Shown piece by piece: positions 8,417 through 17,200 of a stretch of 46,169 bases of DNA. The stretch comes from Deltaproteobacteria bacterium (GTDB lineage Bacteria; Desulfobacterota; DSM-4660; Desulfatiglandales; Desulfatiglandaceae), in the NCBI GenBank assembly GCA_022340265.1, contig JAJDOH010000256.1, positions 1 through 46,169 of the forward strand. The letters are read 5' to 3'. The notes under the pieces are model-generated. The model was not told the DNA's origin and made no database searches. It worked only from the letters and a program-made list of their open reading frames with translations. The first letter of the stretch is position 1; every line of letters starts with the position of its first letter. Position numbers and translations under genes: made by a program.

Positions 8417-9063
8417 ACGTTTTTGAGATTTACCTGCTCGGGCAGAATATTCTTAAGACACGTTTCCATCTTATGGGAAAAACCCTCGGAAAAGTCTTTC
8501 AAGAGATCCGCATCAACAATTTTCTGAAAAATCCGACTGTTTTCTTCCTGTGAAAAGCCCAGAGACAATACCTCTTTTCGCAAACGGCCCATCATGGCCA
8601 AAAATGCTTCATATTCCTGGCCGAACTGCGTTTCAAGACCCTTTCGAATCTTTCGGGCCATCGCGGGGCTTTTTCCCGATGTGGAAATGGCAATCAGCAG
8701 ATCTCCCCTTCTAAGAATGGAAGGTACGATGAAATCGCAGTCGGGTGGCTGATCGACAGCGTTCACCAAAACACCTTTTTCTCTGGCACGTGTACTGACA
8801 TGGTGATTCAAGTCTTTGTCATCGGTGGCGGCAATGACCATAAAAGCGCCATTTAAGAATTCATCCTCGAATTCATTCCCCAGGAAGTAAATTTCCTTTT
8901 GCTCAACCATTTCCTGCAGTTCGGGGGTCAAAACACGGCCGGCCAAATGAATGACCGCCCCGCATTCCAGGAGGGCCGTCACTTTTCGAAACGCCACGTT
9001 GCCGCCCCCCACCACCACCACACTCTTTCCTTCAAGCTCAACAAAAACCGGGTAAAAGCTCAT
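8404..9063 (-). CDS. precorrin-2 dehydrogenase / sirohydrochlorin ferrochelatase-type siroheme synthase
   Basis: The 219-residue protein matches the N-terminal half of CysG (Met8p family). It has a Rossmann NAD-binding start (SVVVVGGGNVAFRKVTALL), then FMVIAATDDKDLNHHVS and VNAVDQPPDCDFIVPSILRRGDL, followed by the phosphorylation-loop-like STSGKSPAMARKIR. These are the family's landmarks. It oxidises precorrin-2 with NAD and may also insert iron to give siroheme, the cofactor of dissimilatory and assimilatory sulfite reductases. No methyltransferase half is fused. The gene overlaps ccsB, heading the haem/molybdopterin cluster. The ATG at 9061-9063 directly follows a short decayed stretch. Confidence 0.9.
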   Translation of the reverse strand: MSFYPVFVELEGKSVVVVGGGNVAFRKVTALLECGAVIHLAGRVLTPELQEMVEQKEIYFLGNEFEDEFLNGAFMVIAATDDKDLNHHVSTRAREKGVLVNAVDQPPDCDFIVPSILRRGDLLIAISTSGKSPAMARKIRKGLETQFGQEYEAFLAMMGRLRKEVLSLGFSQEENSRIFQKIVDADLLKDFSEGFSHKMETCLKNILPEQVNLKNVCKP

Positions 9064-9219
9064 TTATATATACCGATCCACCATATCCGCCATAAATTTT
9101 TCCAGACCTTCGGCCCCTTCCCCACTTGTAATGTCGCGAATCAGTTTCCGATTACAATAACACCTGATGCAAGTTCTTTCAAGGATACAGCGGTTTTTTC
9201 GAGGTTGCCGGACAATTTC
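9064..9219 (-). other. possible small decayed reading frame between PPOX protein and siroheme synthase
   Basis: The 156-base gap contains two overlapping minus-strand frames that both look protein-like. One opens at a TTG behind AGGAAA and reads LSGNLEKTAVSLKELASG then VIVIGN-stop. The other is in frame with the PPOX gene's stop and reads CIRCYCNRKLIRDITSGEG then AEGLEKFMADMVDRYI-stop. Joining them by a one-base shift would give a continuous helical tail, suggesting the remnant of a short gene or a frameshifted C-terminus. Neither frame alone is convincing, and no family is recognised. Confidence 0.3.
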
Positions 9220-9753
9220 CTAGAGCTTCACCTGCTCTCTGAAGCCGAACCGAATACTGTTGTCGAGATAATAGACAAGGGTGGGTTTGAATTTATACAG
9301 CTTGACCCGAAACCGTGAGGTAAAGGCATCCAGATTCAGGGCGATCCCGGATGAAAATAATTCTTTCGTAAATTGAAACTTCCTGAGGTAGTCTCTGATG
9401 GCCGCTGCAGATTCCAGACCCATGGAAAGCATCTCGATGCAACCGGTCATCTGAATGCCTCGAATTTCCTGCCAGCCTGCGGCATAACCGTGGATTGCAC
9501 CGGACGCCTGGCCGCTCTCCAGGGCTTCATTGATGTGCCGTGAAGCGGGATCCGAAAAAAAATAAAAGGCGGATTTCATAAATACATAGTAAACCGGTGC
9601 TGCCCAGGCCTCCCCTTCACTGCAGGTGGCAAGGGTCACGGTGTTCTGTTCATCGATCAGGTCCTCGGCCAGTCTTTTGAGCTTTTTCGGATCCGGATCT
9701 CCCACTTTCCCCTCAGGCACGACACCCTCCCACCAGAGACCAAAGATCTCCAA
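9220..9753 (-). CDS. pyridoxamine 5'-phosphate oxidase-fold flavoprotein
   Basis: The 177-residue protein has the split-barrel flavin-binding fold of the PPOX superfamily: NTVTLATCSEGEAWAAPVYYVF, then SAFYFFSDPASRHINEAL, and GIQMTGCIEML, as in the YhbP-like group. Such proteins bind FMN or F420 and often act as small oxidoreductases of unknown substrate. The first codon of the frame is TTG within MEIFGLWWEGVVPEG; a GTG at about 9705 is an alternative start. No ATG is available. It precedes the siroheme gene on the same strand and may be the first gene of that transcription unit. The substrate cannot be inferred. Confidence 0.75.
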   Translation of the reverse strand: MEIFGLWWEGVVPEGKVGDPDPKKLKRLAEDLIDEQNTVTLATCSEGEAWAAPVYYVFMKSAFYFFSDPASRHINEALESGQASGAIHGYAAGWQEIRGIQMTGCIEMLSMGLESAAAIRDYLRKFQFTKELFSSGIALNLDAFTSRFRVKLYKFKPTLVYYLDNSIRFGFREQVKL

Positions 9754-9926
9754 TCACAATATCCATATTCTTTCAGAGTGAAGAAAAATTGCAAGGAAAA
9801 ACCGAAGGGGCTTATCCGCGCGGGACAACCGAACATGCCCGATGAAATGCGGAAAAAAGACAGGGAACCAGATGCCGGCCGAGCCAACAGTCTGAGCTTC
9901 TAAGCGATCGTGACGGAAGCGCCAAA

Positions 9927-11489
9927 TCAGCGTAAATCTTTCATCTTCTGCGCGTCATCTGATGACTGGGAGTCGTCCTCCCAGATGTGAAGGAAAACGG
10001 AGAATGTGGTTCCCGAACCGACTTCACTGCGCACAGTGATCCGCCCCCCCATTTTTTCGATGATGCCATAGCTCACAGAAAGGCCCAGCCCGGTACCGAT
10101 GCCCACCTCCTTGGTGGTAAAAAAGGGGTCGAAGGCCCTTTCGAGAATGTCCTCAGGAATTCCCACACCGGTGTCGCTCACGTCGATCCTCAACCATCCC
10201 GGTTCTTCGCAGCGGGCATCCAGGCGCAACCGACCGCCATCGGGCATGGCTTGAATGGCATTGATCAGGAGGTTCAACACCACTTGTTGAAGGCTCCGGA
10301 AGTTACCACGCACCCTGGGCAGGTCTTCTTTGATCCGGTTTTCGCTCTCAACATTCGCCAGTGAACACTCATTTTCCACGAGTTTCAGACTGGACTCCGC
10401 CAGTTCAGCCACGACCACGGGCTCAGCGATTGTCTTGTCCCGGCGCGTGAAATCCAGAAGATCTCTTACCGTGGCGCTGGCGCGTTCCACCTGAACAAAA
10501 ATGTCCTTGAGCATCTCAATGGTTTCGTCGTGGGAAAAACTGTCGAGGTCTTCAATCAGTGTTTCAGTGGTGAGACTGATGTTGTTGAGCGGGTTATTGA
10601 GTTCATGGGCGATCCCGGAAGTCAGGGTTCCCACTGCGGCCATCTTTCGAGATTGGAGCAGTTGATCATGCTTTTCCACCAACTCCCGAATCATGCAGTT
10701 GATGGCAATGGCCAGGGTGGAAAATTCATCCCGGTATTTCCGAGCCGGGGTGACCGGCCGGAAGTCACCGGCCGCGATCCGTTCGGTGTATGCTACGGCC
10801 CTGCCCAGAGGCTGCAATATCTGGCGCGCCAGCTCGGAAGCCAGCCAGACCATAACAATCAGATTGATGATGAGCGAAAACACAGCGGCGGTCATGAACA
10901 TTTGGGCTCTGGAATGGACCTTCAGGCGGGCCTGGTTCATGAGTTCCGTCGCATAGGTGAGAACCCTGTGACCGGTAATGCGAATCCGGGCCTCGATTCC
11001 CACGTCCTGAGCATCCCCGGCTTTCCCGGCGATTCTGCGGTTTTTGCTGATGTCCGTCAGCAGGGAGATGTAATCGGTCAATTCCTTCTGCAACCGCGCG
11101 AAGGCGTCAGGCGCGACCAGAGAGCGCATGCCCTGGGACTCGTTCTGAAGGATTTCGGACGCCACGTGGATACTTGCAAGCGCATCAAAAATGTCGGTTT
11201 TGGCGTTATAGAGGAAAAAGTTTTTTTCGTGCCTGCGCGCCCGCTCCACGTTTAAAACCAGGTTCCCCGCCCGGTTCACGATTTCATGGTTCGTGTTGAG
11301 CCGGGAAATGAAAATCATGGAAGAAATACCCATGGCAAAGGAGAACAGGATCGCAACCGAAAAAGCCAGCGTGATACGGAAACGTATGCTCAGCTTGGGG
11401 CCTCTGGAAAGCTCTTTTTCTACCTCAAGAATGGTGTCGACCATGGAAGTGTCCATGGGTGAAGTCACCGGATTGGGGAATGTTTTCAT
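9927..11489 (-). CDS. membrane sensor histidine kinase with HAMP domain
   Basis: The protein of 520 residues has a transmembrane helix at about 38-58 ([17 protein letters not shown]) and a periplasmic helical sensor of about 140 residues ([18 protein letters not shown], as in HBM-type helical sensors). A second membrane helix and a HAMP linker ([20 protein letters not shown]) follow. The kinase core has the H-box [17 protein letters not shown]-box [17 protein letters not shown] and G-boxes [10 protein letters not shown] and [20 protein letters not shown]. It closes the long operon and most likely phosphorylates the single-domain regulator at 13299-13739 or the sigma-54 activator at 18986-20350; which one is not decided by the sequence. 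Confidence 0.9.
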   Translation of the reverse strand: MKTFPNPVTSPMDTSMVDTILEVEKELSRGPKLSIRFRITLAFSVAILFSFAMGISSMIFISRLNTNHEIVNRAGNLVLNVERARRHEKNFFLYNAKTDIFDALASIHVASEILQNESQGMRSLVAPDAFARLQKELTDYISLLTDISKNRRIAGKAGDAQDVGIEARIRITGHRVLTYATELMNQARLKVHSRAQMFMTAAVFSLIINLIVMVWLASELARQILQPLGRAVAYTERIAAGDFRPVTPARKYRDEFSTLAIAINCMIRELVEKHDQLLQSRKMAAVGTLTSGIAHELNNPLNNISLTTETLIEDLDSFSHDETIEMLKDIFVQVERASATVRDLLDFTRRDKTIAEPVVVAELAESSLKLVENECSLANVESENRIKEDLPRVRGNFRSLQQVVLNLLINAIQAMPDGGRLRLDARCEEPGWLRIDVSDTGVGIPEDILERAFDPFFTTKEVGIGTGLGLSVSYGIIEKMGGRITVRSEVGSGTTFSVFLHIWEDDSQSSDDAQKMKDLR

Positions 11490-11555
11490 GTTTTTTTGAC
11501 CCTGTTTTGTCCCTGAATCCCAATGCAGAAATTTGAAAAGACAACCTTTTCCGCC

Positions 11556-12434
11556 CTATCGCAGAACCAGAACCGACGATTTGGCCGTATCGATGAGCTT
11601 GCTCAAGCGCTGACGGGAAAAAATTTTGTCCAAAAAGGATTGTTTGCCCATCCACAGGGCCACCAGGTCCTTTTGTGCCGCCTGCCCCATGAAGGATTCC
11701 AGAGAGGACGCGTCCACCAGTTGAATCCAGGCCCTGATGTTGCGTTCGGCATAATAATTGAGCAACTGGCCCATCTTTCGGTCCACCTCGTATTTGAGCC
11801 CCTCCGTACCGGTGACGCCCACAAGCCCGAGTTCGGCCTGGTGCAGGGAGACCAACTGGTTAATTAATTCGAGGGATGCCTGGCTCACATGGTCATTGTC
11901 CAGACAGCACACGATCATATCCGGCTGCTTTTCCTCTTTAACCGCAAACACGGAGCAAGGGGCAGTATTGACCACGCTGCGCACCGCATCCGGCTCGTTG
12001 TCCCAGGCGCATCCCTCACCCTTTCCGCATCCCAGAACAATGAGATCACTTTCCATTTGCCCGGCCTGAGCGATAATCGCCTTTGAGGGATTTCCCGTTC
12101 GGATGCAGAGATTGAGTTGCTTTTTCCCGGGCGGTCCCTCATAGGCAAGGTCCCAGGGGCCGTTCTTACGCCCGGCCCAGGAAATCCTTCCCACACCGGC
12201 GGCGTAGGGCGATTCAGTTTCTTTCACCACTTCCAGAAAATCGAGACGAAACTGTTCCATGATTGCCTCGAAATCGGGGGGCGGCCCGCCGTCCGCATCG
12301 GAGGGGGATCGCGATTGCTTCGGCGTCACACCCAGAAGTGTGACGTCCGCCCACGTGTTCCTGGCCAGCCTGGCCACTTCGCGGACCACATGAATGCCAT
12401 AAGGATTGCCACTGAGGGCCACAAGAATTCTCAT
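11556..12434 (-). CDS. tandem universal stress protein (UspA-like)
   Basis: The 292-residue protein carries an N-terminal UspA-type half (MRILVALSGNPYGIHVVREV, with SDLIVLGCGKGEGCAW and SVVNTAPCSVFAVKEE at its end). A second half follows (DMIVCCLDNDHVSQASLELI to IDTAKSSVLVLR). Usp proteins bind nucleotides or help cells persist under stress. The expected ATP-binding loop G-x2-G-x9-G is only partly kept in the first half and degraded in the second, so it may be a non-nucleotide-binding regulator. It lies between the histidine kinase and another Usp-like gene in the sigma-54-headed operon. Confidence 0.8.
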   Translation of the reverse strand: MRILVALSGNPYGIHVVREVARLARNTWADVTLLGVTPKQSRSPSDADGGPPPDFEAIMEQFRLDFLEVVKETESPYAAGVGRISWAGRKNGPWDLAYEGPPGKKQLNLCIRTGNPSKAIIAQAGQMESDLIVLGCGKGEGCAWDNEPDAVRSVVNTAPCSVFAVKEEKQPDMIVCCLDNDHVSQASLELINQLVSLHQAELGLVGVTGTEGLKYEVDRKMGQLLNYYAERNIRAWIQLVDASSLESFMGQAAQKDLVALWMGKQSFLDKIFSRQRLSKLIDTAKSSVLVLR

Positions 12435-12479
12435 AACTGCCTCCCGAATATCACAAAATCATTCATTACCAAAGGAAAT

Positions 12480-13292
12480 CTAGCTCCAGCAGATCAAAAC
12501 GGGCGACAACACCCGTCCCAGAAGTTCCACCACGGGACTCCTCCGTTTCGGATTCCGTTCCACAGCGGAAGCAACCAGGGTGTACTCCCGCAATTGTTTA
12601 GCGATCCCTTCGGGACCCTCCGTTATCTCGCGGCAGGCGCCCAGCCGCCAGCCGCTGGACGTAACTATCTTTCCAACCTCCGACAGTGATGCCTCCGCAT
12701 CGTTTTCCTCCCGTTGGGCCTGTCTTCCGGCGCCGCCGAACCGGCAGTACAGCACATCAAGCTCGGAGACCGGTTTGTTCAAAATGTGAAAAAACGATTG
12801 AATAAGGGACTGCCACTTGACGTTATCACCGATAATCAGAGCCGTTTTTTCCGGTTTGACCAGGTTTTTCACCAACAGGACCGCCGGACACGGCATGTGG
12901 CGATAAAGGCGCGAACTGACCAGGGAGTGGAAATCGGAAAGGTCGAAGGTGGGGAGCGCACTCTCCATAAAGAGGTCATAGGGCCCCCTTCTCAGTTCGT
13001 TGAGCAATTTCTCCTGGCGATCGCCCAGAAGAATCTTAGGGGCGAAAAACCGGGGACGCACTGCGTTTTCCAGTTCCAGGAAGTTCTGTATTTCCTCGCG
13101 GTCCGTATTCATGAGCGCATTTTCCCAGGTTTTGCGCACCCAGCCCGTACCGGGTTCCGGCCCCTTGCTGTCGGGGACGACCACATGAACGCTTTGCAGG
13201 CTCATTTCGATCAGGTCGGATAGAATCTCCGCATACCGGATGGCAATGCTCGATCCCAGGTCCAGTTCTAGGGGTAACAGTACGTTTATCAT
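12480..13292 (-). CDS. divergent universal stress-like protein
   Basis: The 270-residue protein opens with INVLLPLELDLGSSIAIRYA, a Usp-type first strand and helix. It has a middle with MPCPAVLLVKNLVKPEKTAL, where the first domain ends and a second starts (IIGDNVKWQSLIQSFF). It ends in a Usp-like final strand (LLGRVLSPVLICW). The overall plan is two Usp-like Rossmann halves, but the sequence is far from canonical UspA and lacks a clear G-x2-G nucleotide loop. It starts 6 bases after the response-regulator gene, so the two are translationally close. The call rests on fold-like pattern and context. Confidence 0.6.
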   Translation of the reverse strand: MINVLLPLELDLGSSIAIRYAEILSDLIEMSLQSVHVVVPDSKGPEPGTGWVRKTWENALMNTDREEIQNFLELENAVRPRFFAPKILLGDRQEKLLNELRRGPYDLFMESALPTFDLSDFHSLVSSRLYRHMPCPAVLLVKNLVKPEKTALIIGDNVKWQSLIQSFFHILNKPVSELDVLYCRFGGAGRQAQREENDAEASLSEVGKIVTSSGWRLGACREITEGPEGIAKQLREYTLVASAVERNPKRRSPVVELLGRVLSPVLICWS

Positions 13293-13298
13293 ATCAAC

Positions 13299-13739
13299 CT
13301 ACCTTTCTTCTTTCGAGGAGCCGGTCTCGAGCGGCCGTGATTCCGTTTCAGCGGTCCGCTGCCGTATCTTTACTTCGGCCTTTTTGATGACATCCAGGAT
13401 CTCCCCGATTTTGAACGGTTTCGACAGAAAATCGAAAACGCCCCGACGGAAGGACTCCTTGGCGGTTTCCATGGTGGCAAATCCCGTGATCACGATGACT
13501 TCGGTTTCGGGGGAAGATGCCTTCACTTCGCTCAGAAACTGAATCCCGTCAAGCCCTTTCATTTTCAGATCCGTGATCACAATGTCGAAGCGGGCTTTTT
13601 TAAAGCGTTGAAGGGCCTCCTCGCTTTGAAAAAAAATTTCCACTTCGTATCCCTTTTTTTCAAAGGCGGGCTGCAAACGCTTGCAGACAATGGGTTCGTC
13701 ATCCAGTATCAGGATGCGCAGGGGTCTTTGTTCATCCAT
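13299..13739 (-). CDS. single-domain response regulator (receiver)
   Basis: The 146-residue protein is a CheY-like receiver: acidic pocket LRILILDDEP, phospho-acceptor aspartate in FDIVITDLKMKGLDGIQFL, threonine in VIVITGFATMETAKES and lysine in FDFLSKPFKIGEI. No DNA-binding or enzymatic output follows, only a short charged tail (about 25 residues). It would act by protein contact or as a phosphate relay. It lies between the PEP-synthase-like gene (22 bases upstream) and a Usp-like gene in one operon with a histidine kinase, so a phosphorelay among these gene products is likely, though inferred. Confidence 0.9.
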   Translation of the reverse strand: MDEQRPLRILILDDEPIVCKRLQPAFEKKGYEVEIFFQSEEALQRFKKARFDIVITDLKMKGLDGIQFLSEVKASSPETEVIVITGFATMETAKESFRRGVFDFLSKPFKIGEILDVIKKAEVKIRQRTAETESRPLETGSSKEER

Positions 13740-13760
13740 AATAAGGCACTCCTTTGTTCT

Positions 13761-16361
13761 TTAGGTTAGGTTCGATTGCATCAAATTCTTAAACTGATCC
13801 ACATACATGCTGATATGGGTTTCACTGCCCATCTGCACGTCCAATTGCCGCGAGTACGCCACCAGTACTCCCAAAAGATAAAGCTTGCTTTTCATGACAT
13901 TTTCCGTCAGTTTTTTCAAACGGGCCACCACAAGGTCCCCCCGGACCTCAACCCGAAAATCGCCGTTGGCCAGGACATTGGCCAGAAACCGTGCTCTTCT
14001 CGAAAGCCTCGTGGCGTCCGTGACACCCCCCATGAATCGAAAATAGGCATAGTTGCTGTTCTGGTTCGGACCGATGTATGCATCTATCATGTTGAAGTGA
14101 TACCCCAGCCGAAGGCTGATATTTGCGTAATTTCGTGATATCACTGCCAGGTTCTGTCCCACATTTTTGGGGCTGGACAGACCCGAAGCGAAGGTGCGGG
14201 TGAGACTGGACATGAAACTGCCGAAATCCACATCCGCAGGGTCGGTGTTCCATGCGCCGGACCTGGACAAACCGCTGACAAAGGCGCCCATGGGCACGGA
14301 TGTGATTTCCTCCGGCTCGATGGCCGGTGATTTTCTGTCCGGCACAAGCCCCTCCCCGATGTCGATGAGCACCAGATCCAACGGCACGGAAAGTTTTAGT
14401 TTACCCGACACGGATTTGGGATCATAGCCATGGGAGCTCTGAAGATTGATGAGTTCTTCCACGGCCTTTTCATGGACAAAGCGGACAATATCATGAAGGG
14501 TCTTTGCCCCCTGGGGGGAAAAGCGCCTGGCACCTGGATCAAAAAGATTTAATGGGGCGATTTTTTTCAAAATACGCCGCAACAGACGGTACTCGTAGCT
14601 CTCCTCAATGTGCTCCTCCCCCAAATGGTACACATGAAGCTCTTTGACAATCCCTTCGTAAACCTTCTTGTCCTCGGCATCCACGGTAATTTCCTGGCCG
14701 TGTGTCAGTCGTCTGGTCGCCACCTGGGTGCCCACGATGGCGGGCACACGAAATTCCCGGGCGATGGTGGCCAGATGTCCGGTGGGAGATCCCACATCGG
14801 TCAGGAGAGCACTTGCCCGCCGGATCACCTGCGCGAACCTGGGTGAACTGTGCTGTGCCACCAGCACTGCGCCGGATGGGAATTGTTCCAGGTCCTCGTT
14901 TTGCTTCACCAGGTATGCTTTTCCCGAACCGACGCCGCGCTGGGCGACAACACCCCGGTTCTGAAAAACGACCTTGTACCTAGCCAGGAGCGATGGCAGA
15001 TCGCGGGCAATGAACGAACGGTTCTTCCTGAATTTGAGGGGACGGGTTTGCAGAATGTAGAGGGTACCCTTCCGGTCGAAGGCGTATTCGATGTCCTGGG
15101 GCTTTTTGAAATGCCGCTCGATGGAAATCCCGGCTTCCGCCAGCAGATGCAACTGCCCTTCGGTCAGACACGCTCCCCTGCAGCCTTTTTCCTCCTTTAC
15201 GGCAATATGGTGGGTACCACCTCCGGACTTCAAGGCGAGCATGAACGGCTGGGGGGCCACCTGCGACGAAAGAATGGCATGGGGTGGATTGCGGTCCACT
15301 AGGTGCCGGTCCCCGGATATTTCGCCGGACACCACCGGAGCCCCCAGACCCCTGACCGAGGTAATGACCATGCGTTCACTTTCCGGAGACAGGGTATCCA
15401 TGGTATAGAGGACGCCGCTGGCGACGGCATCCACCATGACCTGGCAACCGACTGCCATCACCACCTCGTTCTCCAGAAACCCCTTATCCTTGCGATATTC
15501 CATGGCGGCAGGCACGTAGAGGCTGGCCAGCACGCGCTTATAGGCGTCCAGCAGATCGCCGCGGGAAACATTCAACAAAGAGAGGTGAAGACCGGCGAAG
15601 CTGTGCTCTCCATCTTCCTCCACCGCGCTGCTGCGCACTGCGAAAAAAGGGTTTTTGATGGGACCCGATCGTTCCAGCCGGTTCGCCGCTTTTGCTATTT
15701 CACTCCGAACATCCCGAGGCACATTCCCCGCCAAAATCATGGCGCGAATCTGCCCTGACACCGACTTCAGGGACATTTCCGCCCTTTCCCATTGGGCGAT
15801 AACGGCGCTGACCTTACCCCACAGGTGGTTACGGTCCATGAACGCACCGAAAGCCCGGGTGCTCACAGCGAAACCCTCGGGCACAAAAAGGCCCACGGCG
15901 TTGGCGACTTCCGCCAGGTTGGCGTTCTTCGCACCCACAACATCCTCAAAATCCCGGCTCGTCATGGTGTAGGGCATGACGTAGTCGGATCGCGGGATCA
16001 CCAGTTTTCCTGACAGCTCTTCTTCAATCTCATGATTGATTCGGTTAAAGGCATCGTAAAGGGTGATGTATCTCTTGGGCGCAAGAATGTTCAGGTTGCC
16101 GATGATCCGGTTCACGGTATCGGACAACTCGCGGCAACCGGTCTCAATATAACGGCGATCAAAGACGTAGTCTCCGCTTAAAACGTCTCCCAGGGCCGCC
16201 ATCATTTCCAGGGCCTGGTTGTTGAGCTCCAGGATTTTCTGAAAAGCGTCGAAGGCCATGGCGAAGGAGCGCCTTCCGGCACTCGTTCCGTTCACGGTGA
16301 GATCCTTCTCCCTGCGGCTGAAAAGCCCTTTTGCCCCGAAAAATTTCTTCATTTCCATCAT
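13761..16361 (-). CDS. PEP synthase-like protein with unusual C-terminal region
   Basis: The protein of 866 residues has a helical N-terminus of about 130 residues, then a pyruvate-phosphate-dikinase-type ATP-binding domain. This shows VVGAKNANLAEVANAVG, FAVRSSAVEEDGEHSFAGLH and QDIEYAFDRKGTLYILQTRPL. A swivelling phosphohistidine domain follows with ALLTDVGSPTGHLATIAREF and RVPAIVGT, where the histidine of T-G-H is the expected phospho-carrier. The C-terminal TIM barrel that binds PEP/pyruvate in true PpsA or PpdK is not recognisable; about 270 residues of unfamiliar sequence replace it. It may phosphorylate an unknown acceptor, in the manner of rifampin phosphotransferase. It sits mid-operon after the TIGR02186 gene. 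Confidence 0.8.
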   Translation of the reverse strand: MMEMKKFFGAKGLFSRREKDLTVNGTSAGRRSFAMAFDAFQKILELNNQALEMMAALGDVLSGDYVFDRRYIETGCRELSDTVNRIIGNLNILAPKRYITLYDAFNRINHEIEEELSGKLVIPRSDYVMPYTMTSRDFEDVVGAKNANLAEVANAVGLFVPEGFAVSTRAFGAFMDRNHLWGKVSAVIAQWERAEMSLKSVSGQIRAMILAGNVPRDVRSEIAKAANRLERSGPIKNPFFAVRSSAVEEDGEHSFAGLHLSLLNVSRGDLLDAYKRVLASLYVPAAMEYRKDKGFLENEVVMAVGCQVMVDAVASGVLYTMDTLSPESERMVITSVRGLGAPVVSGEISGDRHLVDRNPPHAILSSQVAPQPFMLALKSGGGTHHIAVKEEKGCRGACLTEGQLHLLAEAGISIERHFKKPQDIEYAFDRKGTLYILQTRPLKFRKNRSFIARDLPSLLARYKVVFQNRGVVAQRGVGSGKAYLVKQNEDLEQFPSGAVLVAQHSSPRFAQVIRRASALLTDVGSPTGHLATIAREFRVPAIVGTQVATRRLTHGQEITVDAEDKKVYEGIVKELHVYHLGEEHIEESYEYRLLRRILKKIAPLNLFDPGARRFSPQGAKTLHDIVRFVHEKAVEELINLQSSHGYDPKSVSGKLKLSVPLDLVLIDIGEGLVPDRKSPAIEPEEITSVPMGAFVSGLSRSGAWNTDPADVDFGSFMSSLTRTFASGLSSPKNVGQNLAVISRNYANISLRLGYHFNMIDAYIGPNQNSNYAYFRFMGGVTDATRLSRRARFLANVLANGDFRVEVRGDLVVARLKKLTENVMKSKLYLLGVLVAYSRQLDVQMGSETHISMYVDQFKNLMQSNLT

Positions 16362-16416
16362 CTCGGAAAATACATCCCGCCTATTTCATACCCCTTAAGG
16401 TTACCGCTCTGGAAGT

Positions 16417-17199
16417 TCAGTGTGCACCCTTTCCGCCTTTGAAGACCAGGCCCATGAACAGACCCGCCATCAGGGCCACCAGGCAAGCCATGACGCCGTA
16501 AAGGGTCCCATGATTCAACGCGAGCCGAGTCATGAATTTGGTAAAACCTGCGCGCCTGATTTTGAGTTGTTTGGTATCTTTTTTCAGCAACTTTCCGTCC
16601 TTGATAACGATGGCCGTTACTTCGTAGGTTCCCTGGTGCATCCGAGGGGGAATGAACATCCTGCAGGAAAATGTCCGAACAGCGCCCTCCTCCTTGCCAT
16701 AGGTCAAAGCCTCTTTATGGATGGCGTAGAGTCCTTCTTTTTGTTTCAGCTTGAGGAATTCGTCAAAATCCAAATCCGCTTTTCCATTGGAGGATTTGAT
16801 GGCAATCTGTTTTCGCAGGCTTTCAAACCCTACGCCAAAATCGCGCCAGTGAGCGTTGCCGGATGCCTCCGGGGAGTCGGTTTCAGACAGGTAGAGCATA
16901 TATACGGTTGGCGCACCGTGCAGTGTGACCTCGCCCGTATTCATCCACAATAAACCGAATGCTTTGCCTTTTTCGGAAAGAACGGTGTCCTCCCGGTCTC
17001 CCGTCACTATTACAATCACCTGCGCATCACTTGGGATTTCACCGGTTGCAACAACCTCGGCACCGTTATACATGGCACCGATGGAAACCAGATTGGGTTC
17101 AATTTGGACCGAGACAGGGGGTTCCGCCATGCCCGCCGTGGTGAGCGCAATGAGAATCAGCGAGACCCACGTGATGGTTAAAAAGATTCTTTTCAGCAT
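16417..17199 (-). CDS. TIGR02186 / Alph_Pro_TM-type membrane-anchored periplasmic protein
   Basis: The 260-residue protein starts with a signal peptide (LTITWVSLILIALTTAGMA). A beta-rich periplasmic domain follows, beginning VSVQIEPNLVSIGAMYNGAEVV, and has the family-like GEIPSDAQVIVIVTGDRE. One C-terminal membrane helix (GVMACLVALMAGLFMGLVF) and a basic tail finish it. Proteins of this family are commonly encoded beside TauE/SafE permeases, as here where the permease gene ends 2 bases upstream. A strong AGGGAGG site precedes the ATG. A role as an accessory subunit for the permease is inferred from linkage only. Confidence 0.8.
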   Translation of the reverse strand: MLKRIFLTITWVSLILIALTTAGMAEPPVSVQIEPNLVSIGAMYNGAEVVATGEIPSDAQVIVIVTGDREDTVLSEKGKAFGLLWMNTGEVTLHGAPTVYMLYLSETDSPEASGNAHWRDFGVGFESLRKQIAIKSSNGKADLDFDEFLKLKQKEGLYAIHKEALTYGKEEGAVRTFSCRMFIPPRMHQGTYEVTAIVIKDGKLLKKDTKQLKIRRAGFTKFMTRLALNHGTLYGVMACLVALMAGLFMGLVFKGGKGAH

Positions 17200-17200
17200 G

